This document shows positions 48,562 to 60,514 of a DNA stretch of 64,000 nt, piece by piece; position 1 is the stretch's first letter; each line of letters opens with the position of its first letter. The notes under the pieces were generated by a model that did not search any database, was not told the origin of the DNA, and saw only the letters and a list, made by a program, of their open reading frames with translations. The stretch comes from Chondrilla cf. caribensis (taxonomy: Eukaryota > Porifera > Demospongiae > Chondrillida > Chondrillidae): contig OZ026566.1 of NCBI GenBank assembly GCA_964020155.1, positions 82,001 through 146,000 of the forward strand. Direction: 5' to 3'. Position numbers and translations under genes: made by a program.

Positions 48562-50591
48562 CTTGTCATACTCTGGTACTTGCTCTCTGTCTCGACTGCT
48601 ATTTGGTTGGTTGTTTCCATTATGAACAATTCTGATTTCCATTCCCAATTGTGTTCCAATCAATCAGTATCTGGATGCTGTCCACACTGCACTTGGTGTG
48701 TTGGCTGTTCACTACCAAGCACACATGTGATTGTCATGTGATTATATGGTTCGGTCTACTTGTTAGGGTGTTTGGCCTTCTCTTCATAAGTGTGTGTGTC
48801 GTGATAGCTATTCCTTGCTACTGCTATCTCTGCTATCTGATACATCGCATCAGAGGTATGGACACACCCACTGTTACTAATGACACGCCCATCAATACCC
48901 CTTCTTATTGTTGTAGAGTGTAAGTTTGTACGAACAAGCAAATACTGGATACGGCGATATTGCGCAATGTCATTTTATCTAATGTTGTTTATATTTATAC
49001 TACAGGTTAGTGTATTGGTGTATATTTATATTGTGTATATACTGACTTTCAATGATTCATACACAGGACCTACCCAGTCTCATCATATGTTTTGTTTACA
49101 TGGGAGTCATTCGCCGGATTGAACTGATAGGTGTCCTCATCGTTACCATGGTAATTGTTGATATTGTTATTTTTGTTACAAAGACAATAAGAGAAAGGTT
49201 TGTTGTAGTGTTATGATGATAGTGTGATGTACATATGTACGTAAGTGTATTGTATTATGTTACTATGACAACATGTAGAAAAGATTTACCCCACTATTGG
49301 AATTGGCTTCGGAAGGAAGTGGAGCTGAAGTCAGACTGGGTTCGGAAGTGCACTACCACCCCGACTCCTCCCCCTCAGCCCACTCCCCCAGCCGATCAAC
49401 ACACCAACTTCACTCCAGGACTAGAGATGACTCTCTTTCAAACTGGTAAGTGATGATTATAATTGGATTATTGGTTAAATTAACTGTAGTTTATCACAGG
49501 TGCTCCTCCCACTTCTGGTACTGCCACGCCTGTTCCACCGTATGAGCATCCAGCCTCTCTCCACCCTTCCTATGAGGATACACCCGATCTCCGCCCTTCC
49601 TATGAGGATACACCCACTCTCCGCCCTTCCTATGAGGATACGCCCAATCTCCGCCCATCTCATGGATCTCCACCCACTCTCCGCCCATCTCATGCATCCC
49701 CACCCACTCTCCGCCAATCTAATGGCCTTCCGCCCACTCTTCACCTGTCCAGCGAAGGTCTTCCTCCCCCCCACCCACCAGTGATGAGCAGTGCCAGTGA
49801 ATCCAGTTACGACAACCCTTCTCTGAACAGGGTAGGTAGGCCACTTAATGTATGTTGTTGTGGTAATGGAGTACAGTTAAGCCTCGTTCACACAAAACTA
49901 TTTGACAACTTCAAATTTTCATGTTATCAGTTGACATGTTCGTGTGAACATGGTTGTGTATCACACATCAGAAGTGAATATGGGGACCCAACGAAAGTTT
50001 CACAATAAGAGATATCAATTTTTGTGCTACATATGTGATTTAGTGGTAATGAGTTAAACCCTGTAGTAACACAATCATGATATACTGAATCCACACCATA
50101 TTTCTGCTACTACACGTGTCTCCACAGTACCAACGACCTGACAGTGTTCTTGTACTGGACCAAGTCCTCACTTCTGATCACGAGGCCATGATGAGACGTC
50201 AGTGGATGGGATCAGAGGCTCGGAAGCAAGGGGGTGTGTACATAGCAGAGCCTCCGCCCACCTTCTACGGATCCTCCACCATCCGTAGTGGTAGTGTGTC
50301 CAGCTTCCAGTGGGGGTCGGACTCACACAGCACCTGTGGCACATCACTGGCCCACACTCAGTGCACCAGTGGAGAGGAGGGCGTTGAGCGATGGGTGAGT
50401 GGCCATGTTCCCATATCAAGAGCATGCTTACATGTGTGTCTTGATTTCCATTTCAGGATGGAAGTCGGAAGCTGAAAATTAGAAAGAAAAGGAGTTTTTC
50501 TGGTGAACTCACACTGGTGTGTGTACAGTGTTGCAGGTATCTATTGTGGTGGCCTAACTGAATCACCTTCCCTTTGCTGCAGGATGTTTAG
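48562..50591 (+). CDS. Multi-pass membrane protein with proline-rich repeat tail (separate gene or extension of prominin)
   Basis: Exons read 'LVILWYLLSVSTAI' (from about 48562), 'IWMLSTLHLVCWLF' to 'YLCYLIHRIR' (48669-48855), 'ECKFVRTSKYWIRRYCAMSF' to 'FIFILQ' (48917-49006), 'DLPSLIICFVYMGVIRRIEL' to 'KTIRER' (about 49068-49198), 'KDLPHYWNWLRKEVELKSDW' (about 49278-49445), a Pro-rich exon with seven 10-residue repeats (49500-49832), '...LVLDQVLTSDHEAMMRRQ' (50128-50394), 'DGSRKLKIRKKRSFSGELTL' and the stop at 50589-50591. About four TM helices precede a long cytoplasmic tail with 'SYDNPSLNR', a possible SH2 or endocytic motif. The 'ILQDLPSLI' helix faintly recalls TMEM26-like proteins. If separate, an ATG at 48676 could start it. 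If fused, a 60-bp intron (donor gttggt near 48609) keeps the phase with prominin. Confidence 0.55.
49545..49755 (+). repeat. Coding 30-bp minisatellite (PSYEDTPTLR units)
   Basis: About seven 30-bp units. The first three are nearly identical (PSYEDTPxLR), later ones diverge (PSHASPPTLR, QSNGLPPTLH). Frame preserved. Confidence 0.85.
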
Positions 50592-51433
50592 GAGGAGAAT
50601 ATAGACAAAGATTTATTATTTATTACTTCATTTTGTGTCCTTTTTTAATTTTTTCAAACAATTTGCTGTAGAGCAGCTCATTTTATCTATGTTTTGTGTA
50701 ATATTAATTGTGATTTTCAATATTCTGTTTATGTATTGTTCAATGTTTGTTATCGATGTTGATATTCATTCCGCCTCAAAGATGCCTTCTATTTCCTGTT
50801 TGTTCTCCATGTAACAGTAGAACTCCATTATCTATCATTTCATGGTGACCAGTAATGGAGGTTTCATCACTAGGGCTCCCAAGTGTCCATATGACACCAA
50901 TATTTGTGCATAACCCTCTGAAAAATGAAAAGATTGCCCACTTGGTGTCGAACACACCCATGGGCAGCTTTGGGCAGCTTTACAGGGACTTTCAACAGGG
51001 ACTACTTATACTTTGTCGACGTCATTTCCCCAGTGCAGAAGACACTGCAGCTGGGAGACCAGTTGTGGGTCCACCTATACCACCTCCTCCATATATTGGT
51101 ACCATTATATGTAACACATGGACACTGGGGAGCAGCAGTGGTTGGTGACAAAGACTATCACCAGGGTGGTGTGTGTGCATCAGTATTTGTGTTGTCATCA
51201 AACATTGATTATTATCAAATTAATTATCAGTTAATCTAAGTTCATCATGGATTATCCATTAGTCTGCATAAAATAATTACATTTATTGATAAAGTGTTAG
51301 CAACTACTAGAGTGAATTAACACTGTCAGGACCACTAGCAAGCAGTACAGAGCATGTATATATTACAAACAACTAATCATCACATCTTAATTACATTATA
51401 ATTTAGTTATCTTATTCATATCAACATCAGTGG
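50592..51433. other. Region between convergent genes with an unexplained open stretch
   Basis: AT-rich 3' flank (50600-50760), then about 50855-51240 where two overlapping plus-strand frames are open for 97 and 104 codons without recognisable similarity, then AT-rich sequence downstream of the ROCO gene. Could hold an exon or pseudogene; I cannot support a product. Confidence 0.3.
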
Positions 51434-52240
51434 TTATTCTGCTTTGAGGGTATCTTCTATATCTTTGGCCAACTCTACTTTATCACTTTGTTTGAGTGCG
51501 ATCAGAACAGTTTTCCACATAACAGGGGAATCCTCTACATTGCCATTCAGCCAGTGAACCAGGCATTCAAAGAATGCTCCTTCTGGGTCACCAGGGTTAT
51601 TATCACAAATGGTTTTTTGGACACGAAATGGAATCCCAAGCTCTGTGCAGACCTTCTTCCAAACATCAGAAGCTTTTGACGCGACGTGACGTCTCAGCTC
51701 CTTCTCAGTTGGCTTCTTGTCTGCCAATAAATTCACAAAAATACAAAAATGATGTGTCAACAGTTGGTACCTTTTAATTCTGTGCCATAACTGCATGTAG
51801 TCACACTCCACTCACCCAGTCTGTAGCTAGGATCATTGAACTCTTTCTTGAGTTCACTTTCAAGGTCCTCTTCACAGTCACAAGAACATGCTAGTACATA
51901 AGCACCTTTGACCTCTTTCAGGGTCTGGAACATAGTCTTCTCACAGTGAGAGCACCAACGTCTTTTCCCAGAGTAGTGAGGAAGGTCCTTAATCCCAAGA
52001 CCCTCGCACAATTCTTCAATTTTCGTATGAGCAAACAAGAGAAATTCAACTAATTCCCCAGAATATCCATGAGGAGGTCTGTGGATAGAAAACATACAAA
52101 ACATGTGTACAAGTGTGTGCATATTACGTGTACATGTGTTACTGTATACATGTGTATGTGTGCATGTGTGTGCCTGGGAGTGCTTGTGTGTATGTGCATG
52201 CACAGTGTGTACAAGTGTCTGCTTGTGCATGTGTATGTCT

Positions 52241-52295
<55 letters not shown>

Positions 52296-53131
52296 CTTGT
52301 GTGTATGTGTTGATGCATGTTTTTGAGCATGTGTATGCATGTGTGGGTGCATGTGTGTTTGCGTGTGTACTTCTTCCCTGCATTCTGAATTACTCACGTT
52401 ACAAACAGCTTCATTGTGGATTCTTTATGCCATATCTCCCACTGGTCACCCTTTTCCTTCCAGCTGCTTACATTACAGTAATCACGATTGAGGCGATATC
52501 GGATTTTCCCCATGTCTGGTAAGTGGAGAGCACTGGTGGACTCGGAGGCAGCCAAACAAATGAATCTGACAAAGACCTCATCAGGGAGGTAGCCGTTGAA
52601 GTCCACCTCAAACAACAGGTACCTCTTGACAACTAGCGGAGGTACATCATGACCCTTTTCATCCAATTCTTGCAGTCGACAAGGAACCAGGAAACGAGGG
52701 TCATCAGCCATATCCTTGCTCCTGACTCCTTCCATTGGAAATATAAGCCCATAGGCTCTTAAAAAGAGGCAGATGTAATCAAGATATTCCTCATCTATTG
52801 GTCCCTTCTCTCCAGAGAATATTTTCCGTAGTGAACTTCTTGTGGCAATGTTCTGGACCAGTAGATCACTTTCATCTATCAAAATACATTGACAGAGTAC
52901 ACACACACACACAGAGGGAGGGATCTGCTAAACCAAACGTACCAGCATTCAATCTATTGATGTGTTTGTCAAGTTGAATTAGCTCCTTCATTTTGTCAGC
53001 TAGACGCTGAGGACCACAAAGAATGATGCCTTCCAACTTCTCCCTGTCCTCCTCTGGTAGAAATATCTTTGGGATTAGACCTAAGAAAGTGTAGAGATAG
53101 TAAACAACTACCAACCACACACACACACACA

Positions 53132-53194
<63 letters not shown>

Positions 53195-55215
53195 TCACAC
53201 ATTCACACATACGTGGATTTGTAATGATCCCTATGTCATGAAAGAACTTCAGTGCTAGATCAAGCTGGTCTTTATGTTGGTCATCATCAAAACCAGACAT
53301 CTCTCTCACTTCCTGGATGGTGACTAACTCTCTGTTCTCCAGTTTAGACTGGAGCTGCATCCATTGAATGGGATATTTATTTTTGATGAAAGGGAGAGCA
53401 AGTGCTACCTTCTGCAGAGCATTCTTCAGGTCCTTGGCTCCACTGTGGTGCTCATCAGGAATGGAGGACTCCACAAAGTGCAAGGGACCGGACGTCAGCA
53501 AGTGATACTTGTATCTCGGGCTTGTACGCAATTGAAACAACTCTTCTTTAATATTCTTCTGTTGATCAGGAGACATCTGTTCAAAGCTCTTAGCTATATC
53601 CGCTTCATCATGATAAGGTCCGCAATGTGTCCCCACTAGAAACACAGGTGGCTTCTTCTGCTGCTCTCCTTGTCGTTGAGTGTAGGCACTGACTGTGTTG
53701 AACCAGTACTTGATGTACTTGTGGTACACCTCATCATTAATCTTTCCATCCTTGGGGAACTTCCTGGTGTCGTAGACGATGAGGAACATGGATCGCTGAG
53801 TGATGAAGCAGTGGTGCATGGGACGATAGAGGTCTTGTCCAGCAAAATCGTATGTTGTAAACAGGATCCTTTGGGAATCATCACTGTCATCTCTTCTATT
53901 GAGGGCTCTCTCGATGGGCTTACCAATTCCTCTATTAGGTGTGACTGTGGGTGTGGCTATGGGTGGGGCTCTGGATGGGGCTGTGGGTGGGGCTGTGGGC
54001 AGGTCTTCAGGTGGATCTGTTGGCTGAAGGTCATCGGTCTCCATTCTGGCCTCCCGAGGTAGGGGTGTGGTCTTGGCTGGGGAACTCTTTGGTGGACCAC
54101 GTACCACCTCATCTCGTCCAGGCTGTGATGGGACAATCTCCTGATCGGGTTGATAGCGTGCAGGGGGTGTCAAGGGGTTACTAGATCTACCTGTGACAAA
54201 TTGTTGTCTGGGATTCTGCACATGACCACTACCAAGTAAGCGAAGTTGTGGCCTGGCCGGAGGTGGGAACAATGCCTTTATCTCCCTTTCAGCTTCCTCT
54301 TTAGTGAGTGGCTTATCCCGTGGTTTCTCCTTAGCTTTGGAAAGGTCCTCCTTTGGCACTTTCTTCAGCTCATCACGGAGCAGATCGGCTAACGGAGTGA
54401 GATGAGACTGCCCATCCGATCCCCATGATCGTCCATCGATCGTCTTGGTAGTGACCAGCTCACACTCGATGCCCTCAGTGCTTTCACGATTTGGTTCAAA
54501 CTCAAGTCCTTCCAATAGCTTGAGCAAGGAGGTCTTCCCATGTCGAGCTTCTCCGAGGACAACCAGTTTGACGTGAGGGATTTGCATCTCTCCATGAGAC
54601 AGGGCATCCTTGTAAATCTTGATGGCCTGCTTGCCCCTCTTCCTGATTTCTAGTGGAATGTCTGTACAAATCAACGATGAGTAAGGGCCAGGTCACCAGT
54701 TGATGGGGTTACACACATTCCATCACAGCGACTCACAAATACATGTTGCTATAGAAACTCACATTCTCCATCCTCAGGTGGGATGGTGATGGGGGTGTGG
54801 CCATTCTGGATTGAAGGGATAGTGTGAAAATGTTGTCATGGTAACATGGTATAATTTATCCACCTTATTTTCAATCTCCGCTGTCTTCCTGTCTGACTCC
54901 TGAAGGAATCCACTAACTTCAGTACTGAACTTCTTGTTGGCAATGTGAAGAGGAGTGTCCCCATTCTGTGAAAGAATGAACAAAATGCATGCTGTTGTTG
55001 TTATTTATTGTTGTTGTTGTTGCTGTTGTTGTGTGCTTACATTATCTTGTTTCATACACAAGCTATTGTCCACGTCAACAAGCTTCCTTGCTATTTCTAA
55101 ATCATCGTTCATTGCAGCAAAGTGGAGAGCTGTCATTCCGTCCTGTGTGAGATATGGTAGAGGTAAAAGGATCTCACTCACTCACTCACTCACTCCTCTC
55201 TCTCTCTCTCTCTCT

Positions 55216-55264
<49 letters not shown>

Positions 55265-56962
55265 ACATGTACACACACACATACATTGGCAGTAGCACTG
55301 ATGTCAACATCGTAGGAGATGAACAGTTCACATATTGAACTTTTCTTGTAAACCACACTGGTCAGCAAGGGGGTGTGTCCTTTCTGCAGAAAGCACATAT
55401 GAATACCATTATCAAAGACAACACTGATGTTAACAACTCAACTCATGGTCAAAGACTGGATGAATACACACAGCACACAACACAGTGCTGGTCTGTATGG
55501 TCCATGCATTACCTCACTCCGTGCCTCCCAATCCAAACGACACTCTTCCTTCCTCTGTACCAGCCATTGAACGACATGGTCATGTCCATGAGCAGCAGCA
55601 TGGTGAAGGGCGTTCCACCCTTTCTACAGGTGTATAGTAATAGGTATGGTGATAGATAAGAGCCAAGTAATGTACTACTATGCATGCACTTCCACAACCA
55701 CAGTCACTACTCAGCTCTGTGAAGACAGTCACCACTTCATGAAGACTCACCCCGTCTTGCTCCCCGAACAACTGATACCTGGTGTCTCCCTCCCTCATCA
55801 CCTCACACCACCTCCACATCAGCTCCAGGGCCGGAACACTGCCGCATAGTGCAGCAATGTGGATGGGGGATACCTTCCCACACTGTGTCAACAAGTCAAC
55901 ATAAACAATAAACAATAAAATGTCTTCCAGAGCTCAGCACACCTTGTTCTTAGAGTCATTCCCTCCTTTTCTGATTTTGCTGGTGGTAGACAGCAGACTG
56001 TCATCTGTGTGCACCAGGAGGAGCAGCTCAACCATGTCCAGATGGCCACTCTGAATGGCCAAGTGTAGAGGTCGCCAGCCCAACTGCAAACAGACGATAC
56101 AGCAAGTTGACCACATTCTATAAGAGTGCCACCAACCAATGTAATGTATTCTTAATTCACACACATAATATTACACCTTGGTTTTGTTCTTCCACAGAAA
56201 GTTCAACTTTTTAGCAACTTCATCTTTATAGGACTTCAAAATTATCAACTTGTCTTCAAAACTAAGATCTTCATTGTCCAGGTCCACTGGAGGCTTGTGG
56301 TGATCGATGATCCTCTTCATCATGTTCACGTGACCTTCCTTGGCAAGGACATGGATGGTGGACAGGCCTCCCTTCAGGAGTGAAATGACCAATGACACTC
56401 ATATCGTGAAAGCTAACAACAGAGGTCCAACCTTGACTTTCTGGTCCAGTGGAACACCACAAGTTACGAGCTCCATCACCTTGTCTTCAAACCCATTGAG
56501 AGCACATTGGTACATCAGGTCAACAGCTTTGTTCTTCTTCTCTGGACTCAGTTTATCATACTTCGTCTGAAAGAGTAGAGGAGGAGACCAATCAGTGTGC
56601 AGCAGGAGGGGACCAATCAGTGTGCAGCAGGAGAGGACCAATCAGTGTGCAGCGGGAGGGGACCAATCAGTGTGCAGCAGGAGGGGACCAATCAGTGTGC
56701 AGCAGGAGGGGACCAATCAGTGTACAGCAGGAGAGGACCAATCAATGTGCAGCAGGAGAGGACCAATCAGTGCAACAGGAGGGGACCAATCAGTGCGCAG
56801 CAGGAGAGGACCAATCAGTGTACAGCAGGGGAGGACCAATCAGTGTGCAGCAGGAGAGGACCAATCAGTGTACAGCAGGAGAGGACCAATCAGTGTGCAG
56901 CAGGAGAGGACCAATCAGTGCACAGTACTAGGCTAGATGGATTATGTACAAATCGTGTGGGT

Positions 56963-57028
<66 letters not shown>

Positions 57029-57203
57029 CATGCACACACATTGAGTATTGAACTACAAAGTGAAACCAACTGTAATCACACAGACTCACTGGAGAAGACT
57101 TGGCTTTCCTTTTACTGGAGTTTGCTAATGTTAAGAGGTCAACATCTGATCCAAGTTCCTTTAAACCGGATAGTAGATCAGAGAGGTCCATCTCGTCAGC
57201 CAC
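51434..57203 (-). CDS. Ankyrin-ROC-COR-DEATH protein (kinase-less DAPK-like ROCO GTPase)
   Basis: ATG 57203 opens 'MADEMDLSDLLSGLKELGSD'. About seven or eight ankyrin repeats follow on separate exons between 56570 and 54880: 'GLSTIHVLAKEGHVNMMKRI', 'LGWRPLHLAIQSGHLDMVEL', 'KVSPIHIAALCGSVPALELM', 'WNALHHAAAHGHDHVVQWLV', 'GHTPLLTSVVYKKSSICELF', 'GMTALHFAAMNDDLEIARKL', 'NGDTPLHIANKKFSTEVSGF'. The ROC G domain (54674-53220) has P-loop 'GEARHGKTS', G3 'DFAGQ' and a G4-like 'VGTHC', with a Pro-rich insert of about 160-190 residues between P-loop and G3. A COR domain continues to about 52400 ('YICLFLRAYGLIFP', 'KRYLLFEVDFNGYLPDEVFV'). The last exons encode a Cys-containing segment and a DEATH domain ('ASKASDVWKKVCTELGIPFR', 'WKTVLIALKQSDKVELAKDI'), stop 51434. 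Domain order equals DAPK1 without the kinase. Probably a cytoplasmic signalling scaffold; function inferred only from architecture. Confidence 0.88.
52246..52293. repeat. (GT)n microsatellite with degenerate flanks
   Basis: About 24 units within a GT/ATG-rich stretch (52100-52370) in a ROCO intron. Confidence 0.92.
53116..53193. repeat. (CA)n microsatellite
   Basis: About 38 units in a ROCO intron, about 20 bp inside the minus-strand donor gtatgtgtg at 53212. Confidence 0.95.
55218..55262. repeat. (CA)n and (TC)n microsatellites
   Basis: CA run of about 22 units preceded by tcac and tc repeats (55178-55217). On the sense strand it follows the donor gtatgtgtg near 55286 in the ankyrin region. 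Confidence 0.93.
56586..56925. repeat. 23-bp minisatellite, about 15 copies
   Basis: Unit gaccaatcagtgtgcagcag plus gag. Lies in intron 1 of the ROCO gene next to the acceptor of exon 2. Each unit contains 'ccaat', a CCAAT-box-like word. Confidence 0.96.
56966..57026. repeat. (CA)n microsatellite
   Basis: About 30 units in intron 1 of the ROCO gene, about 60-70 bp inside its minus-strand donor. Confidence 0.95.
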
Positions 57204-57836
57204 CTAGAAGACTCTTGTAGTAGTTATTTCGGCAGAACACAAGTTGGCATTTTCCTAGAACACCAAACAAGGTAGAATCCCGTGGGAACCACCTCCACGT
57301 AACACAATCAGGATGACCTATATTGTAATGATATTCATATATTTTAATGAAATTCATAGCATCCACAATGTGATATGTATATTATTATACCAATGGTGTA
57401 CTCATATCTGCACACACTCCCACAGCTTTCAAACAAAACATCATGCAACATATGAGGCTCAATACAATCACAATTCGTAGACAATACTACACGCAGGTGG
57501 GTTAACAGGTTTTGCAAAGTACCTTGAACTCTTATGGGATTGGACGCTCAATAAACTGCTACTACATCCTGGTGGGGCGATAAATCATTCTGAATAGTGT
57601 TTTGAACCATCCACAGGGCATGGCAATCATGAATGGCTATTACTTCTTGCTCTGGTCGAGCACGTGCCCGACACCAAACTACGAGTCCCATACCTAGACC
57701 CTGATTTTGAAGTTGGAACGGGAAAGTGCCTTTGGGGGCGGGAACACCTTAGTCGTAATTTTGATCCTTCTAACGGTTTTAACATCTCTTTCTCTTTCGC
57801 CGTGAGTTCTTGGCTGAAGACTGTTGACCGTTAAAA
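57204..57836. promoter_or_regulatory. Divergent intergenic region
   Basis: 633 bp between the ROCO and C19orf47-like starts. No ORF or repeat of note. The segment 57700-57836, with tttgggggcgggaac, looks like a core-promoter region for the plus-strand gene. Confidence 0.4.
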
Positions 57837-60514
57837 TGTCTGGTGAGTAGTAAGAGAGTATTTTTAGTATTGAACTATTTCTTGACGTTCTGTTACATTC
57901 TGTCAACTTCTTAGCCCGTGCTGTTAATTTTGTTTAAGTCATGTTTATGTTGTATTCTCTTCAAAAGTCGGCGAAGGAAGAAATTGGATCAAATTTTTCA
58001 GAGATGCAGGAATTCCAGACCAAGATGCCATCAAGTACGGTATATGTGAAGTTGTCGGTTAACCGTTGTGTCAGTGTATGTGAGCAACCCTATCGGTTAC
58101 CTTCAGCTACGCCATATCATTCGAGAACAATCGAATCAAAAACGAGCACTTACTGGAGCTGTCAAGGGTGAGTCAGTAGACTTGATGTAGTGTGTGTGTA
58201 GTCCCTATGGGAGAGATGCCAACTGAGACCCTTGACATCCTTCAGTCTTTTGTAGCCCAGACCTGACCCATTCTCACCTCCAGTTTTGAAGTTCAGACTT
58301 TGTCCCAGTGAGAAAGGGTCTCATCTCATCACAGATCTGTTTCTGTACTGGGAGGCGGAGTCAACGATGACAAATCAATTTCATATCGTATATTATTGCA
58401 ATTTTTTAAGGTGGAAAATCTGTTCGTGCCCAATGGCTGGCATAAAGAATGATGCTATTTTTATCAGAGTTCTTAGCAACCACAAGTTACAGCCATGCAG
58501 TGTCAAACCAAATGAGAGTCAAATTACACTTCCAAAGTTATTTACATTTTGATGTCAAGAAGCCTTCTGCTAATCTAATTGGACGCAATACAGAAATAGG
58601 TACCTGATGAAACCAGATCTTTTCTCACTGGAACAAAGTTCCGATTTCGAAATTGGAGATGGCAATGGGTCTGGGTACACAAGCCGGGTACCATTATAGC
58701 CATGGGATGAACCACCCTGTACGTATCCGGTGATGTACTCGAGATAGGCAGGGGGGGGGGGGGAGTGTGTCCTTGTGGTTGATATAGCAGGTGGTGACAT
58801 CTTAGTGATGGATGCTGTACCAAGGACCATATGTCCTGTTGTAGCTAACATACCACTAGGGTTTTCTCTGAAGAGTTCCTTGGTTTTGATCACATTGAAG
58901 CCCACAGAGACAATCTCAAATTGTCTGTGTACCTTGTATGAATGTAGTAGTTGTCCTCATTTCAGGACATCCTAGCCGAGCTGGGCATCACCAAGGTGGG
59001 GGATGCCATTGCTGTCATGAAGCACTCAAGAGACTTCCATAATCAGGTTGGTTGCCATGGTATCCTTAGTCCTCGTTGTACTCGTACTGATATGTGTTTG
59101 GTTTAGGAACAGCGCAAGATCGTCATGACAACCCGAAGCTTTATAGAGGATCAGTGTGTGTCATCAACTCATCCAGACCCCCCACTGTCAGAAATGGAGA
59201 GGGTTTCTCCCAAATACACTAGACAGCAATATGTAGAGTCCCAAGAGCCCCAGTGGGAGTGGTCCTACAACCAGCTACATAGGAGTAAGTCCCTATCATC
59301 AGGTGTTGAACCTGATGTACGTATGTTGTTTTAGTGTAGTGGCTCCCACACTAGTCTCAGGTAGGGCAGCTCCCAAGCCACCTCAAGAGCCTGTGAGTGA
59401 CCCTCATGCCTATCAGGACTACTACAAGCCTGAGGCCACAGCGCCCGAGGGTCTCTATTCCCAGTCACCACCACAAGTACCAGTCACCCACATTCCACAA
59501 GACGTCCACGAGGTGTGCACTGTTGACCATGAATCTTGTAGCTTGTTTTGTGAGTGTGATAGTGGTCCCGTAGCAACAACAACTTTACCATGACGACATG
59601 AATATCAGACATCAACAGTATGCGAATGTTTCTGGAGAGCCCCTCCCGGTGGGTGTGGCATATGATAATATAGGATCAGTGGATATACCAACTCAAAGTA
59701 AGTACATATGTACAGTCAACTGGTACTTGTGTGTGGTCTACATACAGCACTCACATCTGGTTCATGTACAGTACTTGCATGTGGTTCATGTACAGTACTC
59801 ACATCTGGTTCATGTACAATATTTACTGGTGGTCCATGTACTCTGGGTGCTGTCTCTCCATGTAGGTTTGTACTCGGATAGAGAGGAGATGCATGTCCTC
59901 AAAAGGATCAACAGTCAAGGTAAGTGTTGTGTGTTGTGTGTGATTGATGGAGTTCCCTGGACATGTCAGTATTCAATGTTCTACCAGGATTGAAGTCTGA
60001 AGACCCATCGAATATTCAAAGGAAAGTGTTTGCTCGTAACATGACATCCAAAGGGAAGGCCAGTGGATCAGGCAGTAGTGCACCTGGAGGCAAGGAACAG
60101 TCGTCTTCTGGTGAAGTGGACAGAACTGTATTCACAAGATTAGGGGACAAGAAGTCAGGATCTAAGTACTACTTTGATAAGGTGGCAGCCACTAGCAGCA
60201 CTCGTTCCAAAGAGGAATCAGTCTTCAGGAGATTGAGCACTACCGAGCAAAGAACTGAGAGGAGAAGTCTGAAGATGAAAAACGAAAGAGATAGGAGTCC
60301 CCTGCACAGCCACGCCCAGGAGAGAAACCTGACCCCCAACTCAAGGACAGCTAGCTCTAAAGAGGACCTTCGAAGTCATCTCATAAAAGGCAGAAGGGAC
60401 ACCACAGCAAAAGCATCTGTTAGACCTCAACCGTCATCTTCCAAGACCTCGGTGATGCAGCGGCTTGGGAAGAGAGACGCTACTGGAGAGAACATCTTCA
60501 TGCGTTTAGACTGA
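57837..60514 (+). CDS. SAM-domain nuclear protein, C19orf47-like
   Basis: Homologue of an uncharacterised animal protein (human C19orf47). ATG 57837 begins a 7-bp coding exon (ATGTCTG|gtgagt) that joins 'VGEGRNWIKFFRDAGIPDQD'. A donor within ...ATCAA|gtacgg then joins 'YAISFENNRIKNEHLLELSR' and, after an 800-bp intron, 'DILAELGITKVGDAIAVMKH' (58967 on), completing a SAM domain. The middle is disordered. The C-terminal exon (about 59990-60514) carries repeats of an 'F-x-R-L-G' type: 'VFTRLGDKKSG', 'VFRRLSTTE', 'SVMQRLGKRDATGENIFMRL'. The human protein has the same VFxRLG series. The stop is 338 bp from the OS9 stop on the other strand. Confidence 0.85.
58283..58662. mobile_element. Possible MITE: imperfect long inverted repeat in an intron
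   Basis: Sequence at 58283-58352 (with 'tttgtcccagtgagaaa' and 'tgtttctgtactg') returns as the reverse complement at 58580-58662 ('tttctcactggaacaaa', 'caatacagaaata'), roughly 70-80% alike over about 70 bp by eye. The inside (about 230 bp) has no recognised gene. Lies in a C19orf47-like intron. Confidence 0.5.

Noticed and set aside
56595..57220. Plus-strand frame of 207 codons with 'EDQSVCS' type repeats
   Set aside because: Read-through of the 23-bp minisatellite and CA run in ROCO intron 1.
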